A DNA stretch of 64,000 bases from Bacillus sp. FJAT-44742 (GTDB lineage Bacteria; Bacillota; Bacilli; Bacillales; Marinococcaceae). The stretch is taken from NCBI RefSeq assembly GCF_002797315.1, contig NZ_KZ454936.1, forward strand, positions 2,365,645-2,429,644, read 5' to 3'. The translations under genes and the position numbers were made by a program. Under the pieces are notes generated by a model. That model had not been told where the DNA came from. It ran no database searches and was given only the letters and a program-made list of their open reading frames with translations. Each line of letters opens with the position of its first letter. Within the stretch, counting starts at the first letter, position 1. Positions 26,525 through 34,722 of the stretch are shown here, one piece after another.

Positions 26525-27937
26525 TTAGTAGGTAGATAATTTCAGGAACTTTTGGATACGGTAAATGAATTTTAAAAATCGGGAAGAGCTTTTGTATGTT
26601 TCATAAGCAGCGGTATGCAAGCCATCTTTGTTGTTCCAGAGACGATTAAAAAACGCTATGGAGTCCTTGATTGCCTCATTGCTGACATTGCCTTGGATCT
26701 TAACATTTGACTCCAGATTTAAATTTTTCAGGTTCCTTCGAGTGAAGTTTGCTGATCCTGCAATAATGCTCGCTTGTTCACCCCGTTTTAAAATAAGCAT
26801 CTTAGGATGAAACTGCTCTCCCTTTGTTTCATACCATCGTATCTTGATTTTGTCAGCAGTTCTGTTCTTAAGCTCTTCAGCTACTGGCACATTAGGGAGC
26901 CCTATTTTAGACTGACCGAAAGCTTCCATGTTCTGATCAAAGATTATCTTTACTTTCACCCCGCGCCTTGCTGCATTAACCAGCTGACTAATCATTTTTC
27001 TCTCTGATAAATAGAGAGTCGCTATTAAAAGCTCATCACCAGGCTGAGCATCCTCTACTACCTTCAATGTATCCTTCCATATTTGCCCCTCGGTTAAGAC
27101 TTGAACGGAGGCTTCACTTTCTTCTACAGGTGAGGAAGATCCTGGCTTCCATACCGGAAGCTCATGAACTCCGCAATAATCAACGACTGATTTTTCAGTT
27201 TCCAATATGTCTTGAATCATTCTCCCTCTGAAAGAATAGCCAATATTTGCATGGTAGGCACTTGCATCATGAGGATTAGCAGAGGTTATCAGTCCCTCTT
27301 TTTCAGTAAGAATTACTTTTCGATGGTTCGCTTTTATATTAAACATATACAAATAAGCTCGAAGGGTCAGCTGAGGGTGCACTGAGCTCACTGGATGCGG
27401 GAGCCATCCCTGACCTCTCACTCCAAGCCATCGTATATAACTCCTCCAAAATCCTGAAAACAACGGATTGGAATCCCGGAGAAGCTCAAGCTTTGTTATC
27501 ACTACCTCTACCCCATGCTCTTTTAACCTTTCTATATGAGGAGACTCATGGGATCCGTACACAGTGTTTACGGGATCAGTGATAAATAAGATTCTCATCT
27601 GAGGTTTATCTTGTTTCTTTCGGATGAGTTCCTCTGTTAATTGATCAGCCAGAGGAGGGAACTTTACTTTTTCTTTGTAGTAATCATTAAATAAAAACAA
27701 ATCACAAACGATAAATTCCTCAGCCTCTTCTATCATTGAACATACTTTGTCATATAATGGTGTTTCCCAATGGCTTTGCTGTTCAGTATCATAACGCAGA
27801 TTATAATGGAAACGGATACCACTGTCCTTATGAATCTTTCCCCGGTAAGAAAGACCTTTGGGCAGCGGCTTATAAATACCGTACACCATGACTGCTAAAG
27901 GAATGAGCCAAAAAAGCTTCTTCAATAATTTCTTCAT
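26525..27937 (-). CDS. Phospholipase D-like / cardiolipin synthase-family membrane protein
   Basis: 470 residues: an N-terminal membrane anchor (residues 5-22) and two phospholipase D domains. The first catalytic motif reads NHRKVILTEKEGLITSANPHD and the second FHPKMLILKRGEQASIIAGSANFT, both HxKx(n)GSxN-like. Such proteins act as cardiolipin synthases or phosphodiesterases on the outer face of the membrane. Only one anchor helix is present, unlike classic ClsA. The ribosome site is poor (GGCGG), which leaves a small doubt on the start. Single gene. Confidence 0.8.
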   Translation of the reverse strand: MKKLLKKLFWLIPLAVMVYGIYKPLPKGLSYRGKIHKDSGIRFHYNLRYDTEQQSHWETPLYDKVCSMIEEAEEFIVCDLFLFNDYYKEKVKFPPLADQLTEELIRKKQDKPQMRILFITDPVNTVYGSHESPHIERLKEHGVEVVITKLELLRDSNPLFSGFWRSYIRWLGVRGQGWLPHPVSSVHPQLTLRAYLYMFNIKANHRKVILTEKEGLITSANPHDASAYHANIGYSFRGRMIQDILETEKSVVDYCGVHELPVWKPGSSSPVEESEASVQVLTEGQIWKDTLKVVEDAQPGDELLIATLYLSERKMISQLVNAARRGVKVKIIFDQNMEAFGQSKIGLPNVPVAEELKNRTADKIKIRWYETKGEQFHPKMLILKRGEQASIIAGSANFTRRNLKNLNLESNVKIQGNVSNEAIKDSIAFFNRLWNNKDGLHTAAYETYKSSSRFLKFIYRIQKFLKLSTY

Positions 27938-28208
27938 ACATGTAAGGCCGCCCTGGCGGTCCTGTTCCCTCCTTTACAACACCTGGCTGTAATTTATTTT
28001 TCACTAAAACTTCTTTTCCCCTTCTCTATCTTTCCCTAAACCCGAGCAAAGAGAGCTGAAAAAGAACGTTTTTCCAGTAAAAACTATGTAAGATAATTGC
28101 ACTTAGTATTGGTAAATAAATTTTCACTGTATTACACTGATTTTATAGGATATAGGAAGTTATTATACACTTTCCTTATCCCGCTTTCTTCGCAAAGGAA
28201 GGGATGTT

Positions 28209-28649
28209 ATGCAACTTACAATCTATACAGATTATTCGCTAAGAGTTCTTATTTATTTAGCTACTGTTCCCCGTCCCTCATTAACAAGTATTCGGGAAAT
28301 TTCTGATAGCTATAATATTTCCTACCACCATTTAACAAAGGTGGCCCACGAACTAGCTAAAACTGGTCTTATTACTACCATAAAAGGAAGAAATGGCGGT
28401 ATACGTCTTGCCAAAGATCCTGAGGACATTCACTTAGGATGGGTTGTCAGGCAAACAGAAGATAACCTGGACTTAGTTGAATGCTTTAACGCTGAAAAGA
28501 ATACTTGCATTTTATCAGGTAGATGCCGCCTTAAAGGCGTACTTAAGGAAGCCCTTCACGCCTATTTAAGCGTTCTTGATAAATATACCCTGGCGGATAT
28601 GCTTACAAATCCTGAGGAGCTGAGCCTTCTCTTGAAAACGCTGAAATAG
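28209..28649 (+). CDS. nsrR: Rrf2-family nitric-oxide-sensing regulator NsrR
   Basis: 146 residues with an N-terminal winged helix (MQLTIYTDYSLRVLIYLA, then ISYHHLTKVAHELAKTGLI and GRNGGIRLAKDP) and three cysteines in ECFNAEKNTCILSGRCRLKG, the Fe-S cluster ligands of NsrR. It represses NO-detoxification and anaerobic genes and is released by NO. GGAAGGG precedes the ATG. No hmp or nitrate genes are adjacent, so its targets lie elsewhere. Confidence 0.92.
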   Translation: MQLTIYTDYSLRVLIYLATVPRPSLTSIREISDSYNISYHHLTKVAHELAKTGLITTIKGRNGGIRLAKDPEDIHLGWVVRQTEDNLDLVECFNAEKNTCILSGRCRLKGVLKEALHAYLSVLDKYTLADMLTNPEELSLLLKTLK

Positions 28650-28677
28650 TCTATTGTTGAGATTAGACTATTTTTTT
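28646..28677 (+). terminator. Terminator of nsrR
   Basis: ATAGTCTA / TAGACTAT stem, 10-nt loop, seven T; it starts inside the last codon. Confidence 0.85.
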
Positions 28678-28801
28678 ATTGCTTTTGTGCTGTACCTGGT
28701 ATGAGCCCATCACACATTACCGCTCACTTTTGTATGCTGCCTGCTTCCATGGTAATATATATTCTTATGAGGGTATTGTCACCCGCCTTTTGTGTCTGCA
28801 G

Positions 28802-29215
28802 GTGGAAAACCATGAATGGATAACCATTGCTGCTGTATTTATTGGCGGGGCAGCACGGAGGTATTTTCGTTATATCATTAACTTTCAAACACTTTTCTTA
28901 GGATACCCAATTGGAACCATTATAGAAAATATTTTAGGAAGCTTTCTTCTTGGTTGGTTTGCCGGCCTTATTACATATATCTCCCTCTAAAGAATGGGTA
29001 AAGACAGGGTTTGGCGCAGACTTTTGCGGGGGATTTACTACAATGTCAACTCTGGCTGCTGATACCTTTTTCTAGCGGGTATTCACCCTATGGCCCAGCC
29101 GATGGTCTATCTATCTGTTTCTCTTATTGGCGGTTTGACATTTGGATTTACAGGATGCTTTCTTGGTCTGAAAATAGGACAGGAACCAAAAAGCCACGAG
29201 GTGACCACACGATGA
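28802..29215 (+). pseudogene. Decayed fluoride channel gene, first of a tandem crcB/fluC pair
   Basis: The three pieces of a CrcB/FluC channel are in three different frames. Piece one (from GTG 28802) has GGAARRYFRY and GTIIENILGSFLLGWFAG, then stops at 28990. Piece two has KTGFGADFCGGFTTMSTLAAD, the conserved FTTxST pore motif, and stops at 29075. Piece three reads SVSLIGGLTFGFTGCFLG to a TGA at 29215. At least two frameshifts separate them. The real end overlaps the next crcB by four bases, as in functional pairs. Unless these are sequencing errors, the channel is lost. Confidence 0.75.
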
Positions 29216-29561
29216 ATATTTTCTGGGTGATAACAGGCGGTGGGTCAGGAGCCGTTGCAAGGTATCTGGCGGGCGTATGGCTTAGAAGTCGTTTTTCCTG
29301 AGCCTCCAATCCCTGTAGCTATGGTCATCGTAAACCTTGTGGGTTCTCTGAGACTCGGCTTTGTCTTTGGTTTTATTTTCAGGCGATTGCCCTTAAAGCT
29401 TATGATGATGCATTGTACGTTTCCTGGGGTTGGGCTTTTTTGGTGCTTTCATCACTTTTTCCACCTTTAGCACCGAAACAGTATCTATACTAGAAAAGCC
29501 CGGGCATTATTTTATTTTTAGCCGGTTATTTATCTTCTTTATTTATATAACTGCCTTTTGA
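29212..29561 (+). pseudogene. Decayed fluoride channel gene, second of the crcB/fluC pair
   Basis: Starts MNIFWVITGGGSGAVARYLAG, a normal CrcB N-terminus, and breaks at 29301. A shifted frame continues with PIPVAMVIVNLVGS and LGFVFGFIF, and a third frame gives GLGFFGAFITFSTFSTETV, the pore motif with its two phenylalanines, ending at 29561. Total length (about 117 codons) is normal, so only small indels destroyed it. No fluoride riboswitch was recognised upstream of the pair. Confidence 0.75.
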
Positions 29562-29713
29562 TGCTTCTTTAATTTTGCTTTGTTTCCTTTCCAACAATCT
29601 GCATTGACTGCTTAGTGTGTTGACCCATATCTTTTGGAGAGCGTCATGTTTCTGCCACCGCTTGTATTTATAGAGCTAAAAGAAAAGTTATTATTGGAAG
29701 AAGGTCTTTTAGA

Positions 29714-30532
29714 ATGTTTAGAAAAGTATCCACCTCTTTAAAGAAACATAAAGACATTTACTATATACAAGGCAGCGTGGAGTTGTTCGGGCAAGTTTTT
29801 CACTTTTATCTGTACGCTCCCCCCGGCTTAATGGTGGATTCAGGGCCTCCCTGCGCCTCTGAGGCAGCCTTTCAGCTTGCTCATGCTGTCAGGCCCTCCG
29901 GCATCTTCTTAACCCATCATCATGAAGACCATTCTGGCAATATAAAGAGTCTGGCAGAAGCAACTGGAGCTTCTGTTTACATGGGTGAGCAGACAAAAGC
30001 TGAGTTAAAAAAGGGCTTTGACCTTCCCTTTTACCGTAAAGCAATGTGGGGAAATCCTCACAGTTTCTTCGATGGAAAAACAGCTGATAAACGCTTGCAA
30101 ATTGATTCCAAAACATTTGAAGTCATTTATACACCAGGACATTCGTTTGACCATTATGTTTTATATGATTCAGACACTACTAATCTCTATACCGGTGATT
30201 TATTTCTGGGCACTCATTTAAAATATGGAATGAAGGAAGAATCAGTTCCTGATATGATTGCGTCCCTTGAGAAAGTCCTCACGTTAAAGGTTGGCACCGT
30301 ATTCTGCGGGCACGCTGGCATTGTCCCTAAAGGAAGAGAAGCATTGGAAAAGAAAAAAGAGTTCTTGGAGTGGCTGCAGGAAGAAACACTTTATTACCAC
30401 TATCTAGGTTTATCCTCCAAGGAAATCACCCGTCTGCTTTTTCATAAAGGCAAGACAAAATCCGTTCTTACGACAGGAGATTTTTCTCCTCGTCACCTGG
30501 TTAACTCTATACTGTCTGCTAAGCAGCTATAA
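29714..30532 (+). CDS. MBL-fold metallo-hydrolase
   Basis: 272 residues of the metallo-beta-lactamase fold. The metal motif LTHHHEDHSGN (HxHxDH) lies near residue 68, with later ligands in YTPGHSFDH, YTGDLFLG and FCGHAGIV. The C-terminal 60 residues are helical and likely shape the substrate site. Family members hydrolyse thioesters, lactones or phosphodiesters; substrate here is unknown. GAAGG is about 10 nt before the ATG. Convergent with the next gene, sharing a terminator. Confidence 0.85.
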   Translation: MFRKVSTSLKKHKDIYYIQGSVELFGQVFHFYLYAPPGLMVDSGPPCASEAAFQLAHAVRPSGIFLTHHHEDHSGNIKSLAEATGASVYMGEQTKAELKKGFDLPFYRKAMWGNPHSFFDGKTADKRLQIDSKTFEVIYTPGHSFDHYVLYDSDTTNLYTGDLFLGTHLKYGMKEESVPDMIASLEKVLTLKVGTVFCGHAGIVPKGREALEKKKEFLEWLQEETLYYHYLGLSSKEITRLLFHKGKTKSVLTTGDFSPRHLVNSILSAKQL

Positions 30533-30566
30533 AAAGCCTGCTCATCCTTATACGAATGAGCAGGCT
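30531..30566. terminator. Bidirectional terminator between convergent genes
   Basis: AGCCTGCTCAT / ATGAGCAGGCT stem; the minus strand runs into five T, so it mainly serves the gene at 30568. Confidence 0.8.
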
Positions 30567-30567
30567 A

Positions 30568-31086
30568 TTAATATACTTTTCTTTTATTCATTCTATAAAT
30601 TGACCACTTTCCCGCTTCTATATTAAAAATAGCAATATGACTAGGAGAAGAGGACTCACTGTGTATTATCATTTCAGAAACGGCTTCTGCAATCTGAATA
30701 TTAACCGTGGCCTCTTTTTCAAACACATACCCTTTCAGCAGCCGCTGCTCTCGCACAAGAGGCACTGTCAAATGTTTCGTAGAAAGGGCTCTCGGAAACT
30801 CTTTATATTGTACATATCCGGCCAGGTAACCATCTTCATTTTCAATGCGAGGAAGGAGGTGGTTCGCAGCATGGATGAGCCACAAATAGTAAAGGGTATC
30901 ACTGGTAAACCATAGAGGAGAAACCTCATCTCTCCAATGCTTTTTCATGATGTCTAAAAGCTGGAGCTCCGTTCGTTGGTCAGGAGGAAGAAGCAATGAC
31001 TCAGCCACAACGTTATTGACAGCTTCCTGAACAGCAATTTTCCAACTTTCCATGCCTTCGTTTGAAAATTGATTCCTTTTGAACAA
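30568..31086 (-). CDS. Protein of unknown function
   Basis: About 172 residues, soluble, with no recognised domain. Composition is mixed alpha/beta with YLWLIHAANHLLPRIENEDG in the middle and a C-terminal strand-rich part (HIAIFNIEAGKWSIYRMNKR). I place the start at TTG 31086, eight nt after AAAGGGGG; in-frame ATG 31116 lacks a ribosome site and ATG 31011 is an alternative. No operon partner. Confidence 0.6.
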   Translation of the reverse strand: MFKRNQFSNEGMESWKIAVQEAVNNVVAESLLLPPDQRTELQLLDIMKKHWRDEVSPLWFTSDTLYYLWLIHAANHLLPRIENEDGYLAGYVQYKEFPRALSTKHLTVPLVREQRLLKGYVFEKEATVNIQIAEAVSEMIIHSESSSPSHIAIFNIEAGKWSIYRMNKRKVY

Positions 31087-31230
31087 AAGAATCGCCCCCT
31101 TTACTCTTACTCTCATTCTACTTGACAAAAAAACCCTTTGTAAATAAAGATTTTGAACTATTAGCCATTTTTACACAAAAACCAATAAATCTATCCAGCA
31201 TTTAAGTTTTTTTGCATGTTTTGAATGAAG

Positions 31231-31265
31231 AAAGCCGGAGATTCATTGTACGAATCTCCGGCTTC
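31231..31265 (-). terminator. Terminator of mgtE
   Basis: A 13-bp perfect stem AAGCCGGAGATTC / GAATCTCCGGCTT with a short loop, followed by a mixed T/C tract on the minus strand. Confidence 0.65.
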
Positions 31266-31292
31266 CGCATTTTCCGATTCACGCCCATGTTT

Positions 31293-32657
31293 TTATAAAT
31301 ACTGAAGAAGAGAAGTTGCTATGCTAAAGTAAATCAGCAGTCCAAGAATATCATTTACTGTGGTAATGAACGGGCCAGAAGCGATAGCAGGATCAAGCTT
31401 TAATTTATTAATAATCAGTGGAACCGTTGCACCTATAACTGTAGATATGGTTAAAGAAAGGAAAATAGAAGTTCCAACTATAAAGGCTAATAAGATGTTG
31501 CCATCATATAAAATAGGGATCAAGCCCATGAGTACTATCGCACATGCTAAACCAATCATCATCCCAGTGCCAAGCTCTCTTCGAAGGATTTTAAAAAGAC
31601 CCTTCTTCTCTAAAGAACCTGTTGCAAGACCACGGACCACAACGGCTAGTGATTGAGTTCCCGTATTACCAGCTGAATCCATAATTAACGGGATAAAAGC
31701 CGATAGAATAACAATTGCCTCCAATGTTTCCTCAAACTGGCCAATCACTCCAGCAGTTATCATACCAAAAAACATCAGCAGAATAATCCAGGGTGACCTC
31801 TTTTTAGCTGCTTCGAAAGCTGTAACATTTACGTCTGTTGCCCCTCTTGAAGCAGAGAATTCCCCAAGATCTTCGGTAGCTTCTTCTTCAATAACATCAA
31901 TAACATCATCAACAGTTACAATTCCTACAAGTTCATTTGTACTTGTTACCACTGGTGCCGCCAGGAAATCATATTTCTGGATGAGGTTGGCCACTTCTTC
32001 CTGGTCAGTGTTCTCATGCACCGAGACCACTCGCGTACTGATGATATTTATAATCGGTTCATCCGTTGCTGCAATAATCAGATCACGAAGAGACACAACA
32101 CCAGCCAGTTTATTGTACTCGTCAGTTACATACAAGTAGTAAACCGTTTCTGCCTCTGGGCCTTCTCTACGTAATAGTTCGATCACATCTGCCACCGTAT
32201 CAGCAGCCTTAATAGAGATAAACTCTTTGGTCATTATTGCCCCGGCTGTACCTTCCTCATAAGCCATAAGCTCTTTAACATCCTGGGCATCCTCTTTATC
32301 CATTGCTTTTAAAATAGCAGATACTTTCTCCTCCTGCAGTTCACCGAGGAAATCTGCTACATCATCTGCGTACATGTTGTTAAACATCTCTGCAGCGTAC
32401 TCTTTATCCAGCTCCAGAGCGATCTCTTTTTGATCCTCTACTTCCAGTCCTTCAAAGATAGCTGCAAATTCTTCCGGGCTTAGATATTCATAGACACGAG
32501 CTCTTTTTTCTTCATCCAGGCGGCTGAAAAGATCCACCTGGTCAGCTGGATGGAGCTCTAAAAAAGCATTTCTAAATTGCTCAATTGCTTTGTTTTCCAA
32601 AATATCGAGTATATTATTCATATACTCTTCTCTAGTATGATCATTTAACTTAACCAT
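31293..32657 (-). CDS. mgtE: Magnesium transporter MgtE
   Basis: 454 residues: an N-terminal superhelical domain (about 1-130, with ADQVDLFSRLDEEKRARVYEYL), two CBS domains (about 135-250) that sense cytosolic Mg2+, and a five-helix membrane pore domain with MDSAGNTGTQSLAVVVRGLA, which forms the ion path. It imports Mg2+ when internal levels are low. AAGGAGGG precedes the ATG. Expression is controlled by the M-box in its leader. Confidence 0.95.
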   Translation of the reverse strand: MVKLNDHTREEYMNNILDILENKAIEQFRNAFLELHPADQVDLFSRLDEEKRARVYEYLSPEEFAAIFEGLEVEDQKEIALELDKEYAAEMFNNMYADDVADFLGELQEEKVSAILKAMDKEDAQDVKELMAYEEGTAGAIMTKEFISIKAADTVADVIELLRREGPEAETVYYLYVTDEYNKLAGVVSLRDLIIAATDEPIINIISTRVVSVHENTDQEEVANLIQKYDFLAAPVVTSTNELVGIVTVDDVIDVIEEEATEDLGEFSASRGATDVNVTAFEAAKKRSPWIILLMFFGMITAGVIGQFEETLEAIVILSAFIPLIMDSAGNTGTQSLAVVVRGLATGSLEKKGLFKILRRELGTGMMIGLACAIVLMGLIPILYDGNILLAFIVGTSIFLSLTISTVIGATVPLIINKLKLDPAIASGPFITTVNDILGLLIYFSIATSLLQYL

Positions 32658-32860
32658 TGCTCTCCCTCCTTCTTAAAAGAGGATAGAGTCCCTGATTCAT
32701 TAATTTACTTTGTTTTTGAAAGTATACAAAATGAGGGAATCGATCCTCGCACTGACTTAAAAGCTTTATATACTGCACTGCACCTAAAACTGGAATCCGG
32801 ACTGCTGTCCATAAAATTCCCTCACCTCCTAAAATTTTTTCTAAAACGACTTCTTTGCTG

Positions 32861-32897
32861 AAAAAGAAAAAGCGCCCTCCACAAATGGAGAGCGCTT
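32861..32897 (-). terminator. Riboswitch-controlled terminator of mgtE
   Basis: Minus-strand AAGCGCTCTCC / GGAGGGCGCTT stem followed by TTTCTTTTTC, placed after the M-box aptamer and before mgtE: the expression platform. Confidence 0.85.
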
Positions 32898-32924
32898 ATT
32901 AAATCAGCACAAAAATGCTCAAAA

Positions 32925-33085
32925 CAGAACATGCTACCCATTCGTAGAGCTTTAGCACTGTACGGCATAGGGCTATGCCAGCTGCATTAAAAACCACCTT
33001 ATATCGATGGTTCCTGTTGACCCATTGGCGTCTTTGGACATTTTTGGGCAGCAGCGTCTCTCCGTACAGGAGCCTCACCTAACGA
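32925..33085 (-). promoter_or_regulatory. M-box (ykoK) magnesium riboswitch
   Basis: The minus-strand RNA contains the conserved blocks of the M-box in order: GUUAGGUGAGGCUCCUGUAC, GAGACGCUGCUGCCCAAAAA, UGUCCAAAGACGCCAAUGGG, UCAACAGGAACCAUCGAUAU, UUUUUAAUGCAGCUGG and GUGCUAAAGCUCUACGAAUG. Mg2+ binding compacts the aptamer and favours the downstream terminator, turning mgtE off. The whole 32658-33205 gap is this leader plus promoter. Confidence 0.96.
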
Positions 33086-33115
33086 GAAATATTACGTTTT
33101 TCCAACACAAACATG

Positions 33116-33144
33116 AATATACGCTGATTTCAGAAACCTGTCAA
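33116..33144 (-). promoter_or_regulatory. mgtE: Sigma-A promoter of the M-box-mgtE transcript
   Basis: Minus-strand TTGACA, 17-nt spacer, TATATT, about 30 nt ahead of the aptamer. Confidence 0.85.
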
Positions 33145-33205
33145 TGCATTTTCTGTAATTTGCAAAGATTCTCTTTCGCTAGATGTCTTTTTCTTGATCA
33201 TTTTC

Positions 33206-34639
33206 TTAACGTTCGTATTCCATATACGCTACAGTAGTAATAAGAAATTCTTCTAATCCACGCTTTCCATCAGCACCGCCTATTCCTGATTTTCTCCAGC
33301 CAGCATGAAATCCTTGCAACGCTTCAAAATTCTCACGATTTACAAAAACTTCACCAAATTCCAATTCATTAACACCCTGCATAACTTCATGATAATTTTC
33401 TGTAAAGATAGAAGATGAAAGGCCGTATTCTGAATCATTTGCCATGACGATGGCTTCTGAAAAAGAGTGATACGTCGTAATAGGGAGAACCGGACCAAAA
33501 ATTTCTTCCTGCATGATATCCATCTCTTGACCTACATTGGTTAATATCGTTGGTTCAAAGAAATAACCCTTTTCTGTATCTGCTCTCTGTCCGCCTGCCA
33601 GTACTTTTGCACCAGCTGCTTTTGCTTTTTCCACCGCTTCCGAAACAGAATCCAGCTGATTCTTACTTACAAGCGGCCCCATTTCTATGTCTTCCTTAAC
33701 CAGGGGATTCCCGTAACGTATTTCCTTTGCTTTTGTTACAATTTTATCTATAAATTCATCTGCTACTTCTTCCTGCACATAAACCCGCTCAGCATTCGTG
33801 CACACTTGTCCAGAGTTAATAATGCGTGATTCAATTATTTTTTCTGCAGCAAGATCCAGGTCAGCATGCTTACTGACGATAGCTGGAGCTTTTCCCCCAA
33901 GCTCGAGATTTACTTTTGTTACGTTTCGCGCGGCAGCCTCCATTACTTTTGAACCAGCTGGAGTACTGCCTGTTAAAGAAATCATGCTTACTTTCTTGTG
34001 TGAAGCCAGAGGAGTGCCAACAGAGGAACCGGTTCCAGTAACTAATTGAAAGATCCCTGGAGGCAGCTCTGATTCATGAATAATCTCTGAAAATGTAACA
34101 GCGGTTAACGGGGTTTGCTGACTCGGCTTAATGATAATGGAACACCCGGTTATCAAGGCAGGAGCAACCTTTCTTGCCAATACAAACATCGGAAAATTCC
34201 ACGGTACAACTCCTGCAACCACACCAATTGGTTTCTTTAACAAAATAATATTTTCATTTTGGCGGTCACTGTTAATGACATCACCTTCGTATCGTCTAGC
34301 CCATCCGGCCATATACCGGAAATATTCAATTGTAATATCCATTTCATCGCGGGCAAGTGGCAGTGTTTTTCCTTGTTCCTTAGTGAGGAGCTGAGCAAAC
34401 TCCTCTTTTCTTTCTTCAAGCCTGTCAGCAATAAAAAGTAAGTACTTCCCCCTTTCTATTGCCGGGCGTTTTCCCCACTCTCTTTGTGCCCGAGATGCCG
34501 CCTTTACAGCTTCTTCCACGTCATCTTCGTTTCCGTTAGGAACCCTTCCCAAAATTTCTTCAGTGGCCGGATTTTCTACATCAATATATTCATGGGTTTC
34601 ACTTTCTACAAAGTTACCATTAATGTACATTTTTTCCAC
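33206..34639 (-). CDS. Aldehyde dehydrogenase (AldA/lactaldehyde-type)
   Basis: About 477 residues of the NAD(P)-dependent ALDH superfamily. Motifs: VVPWNFPMFVLARKVAPALI, SLTGSTPAGSKVMEAA (nucleotide-binding), NLELGGKAPAIV with the general-base Glu, and INSGQVCTNAERVYV with the catalytic Cys; EEIFGPVLP near the end. Overall resembles lactaldehyde/glycolaldehyde dehydrogenases (AldA). GTG 34639 is preferred, seven nt after GGAGGG; a TTG further up and ATG 34630 are alternatives. Lies between mgtE and a BCCT gene; betaine aldehyde is possible but not shown. Confidence 0.88.
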   Translation of the reverse strand: MEKMYINGNFVESETHEYIDVENPATEEILGRVPNGNEDDVEEAVKAASRAQREWGKRPAIERGKYLLFIADRLEERKEEFAQLLTKEQGKTLPLARDEMDITIEYFRYMAGWARRYEGDVINSDRQNENIILLKKPIGVVAGVVPWNFPMFVLARKVAPALITGCSIIIKPSQQTPLTAVTFSEIIHESELPPGIFQLVTGTGSSVGTPLASHKKVSMISLTGSTPAGSKVMEAAARNVTKVNLELGGKAPAIVSKHADLDLAAEKIIESRIINSGQVCTNAERVYVQEEVADEFIDKIVTKAKEIRYGNPLVKEDIEMGPLVSKNQLDSVSEAVEKAKAAGAKVLAGGQRADTEKGYFFEPTILTNVGQEMDIMQEEIFGPVLPITTYHSFSEAIVMANDSEYGLSSSIFTENYHEVMQGVNELEFGEVFVNRENFEALQGFHAGWRKSGIGGADGKRGLEEFLITTVAYMEYER

Positions 34640-34722
34640 TTCTCGTCCCTCCAAGGAAAGCAATCTGTAGTGTTATTTCCCCAGGACTAGGAAAAGAAAA
34701 CGGGGAACAAACAGAGAAGTTC

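Noticed and set aside
28655-28801. Possible fluoride riboswitch before the crcB remnants
   Set aside because: A GGGTATTGTCACCC stretch looked suggestive but the conserved crcB-motif blocks are absent.
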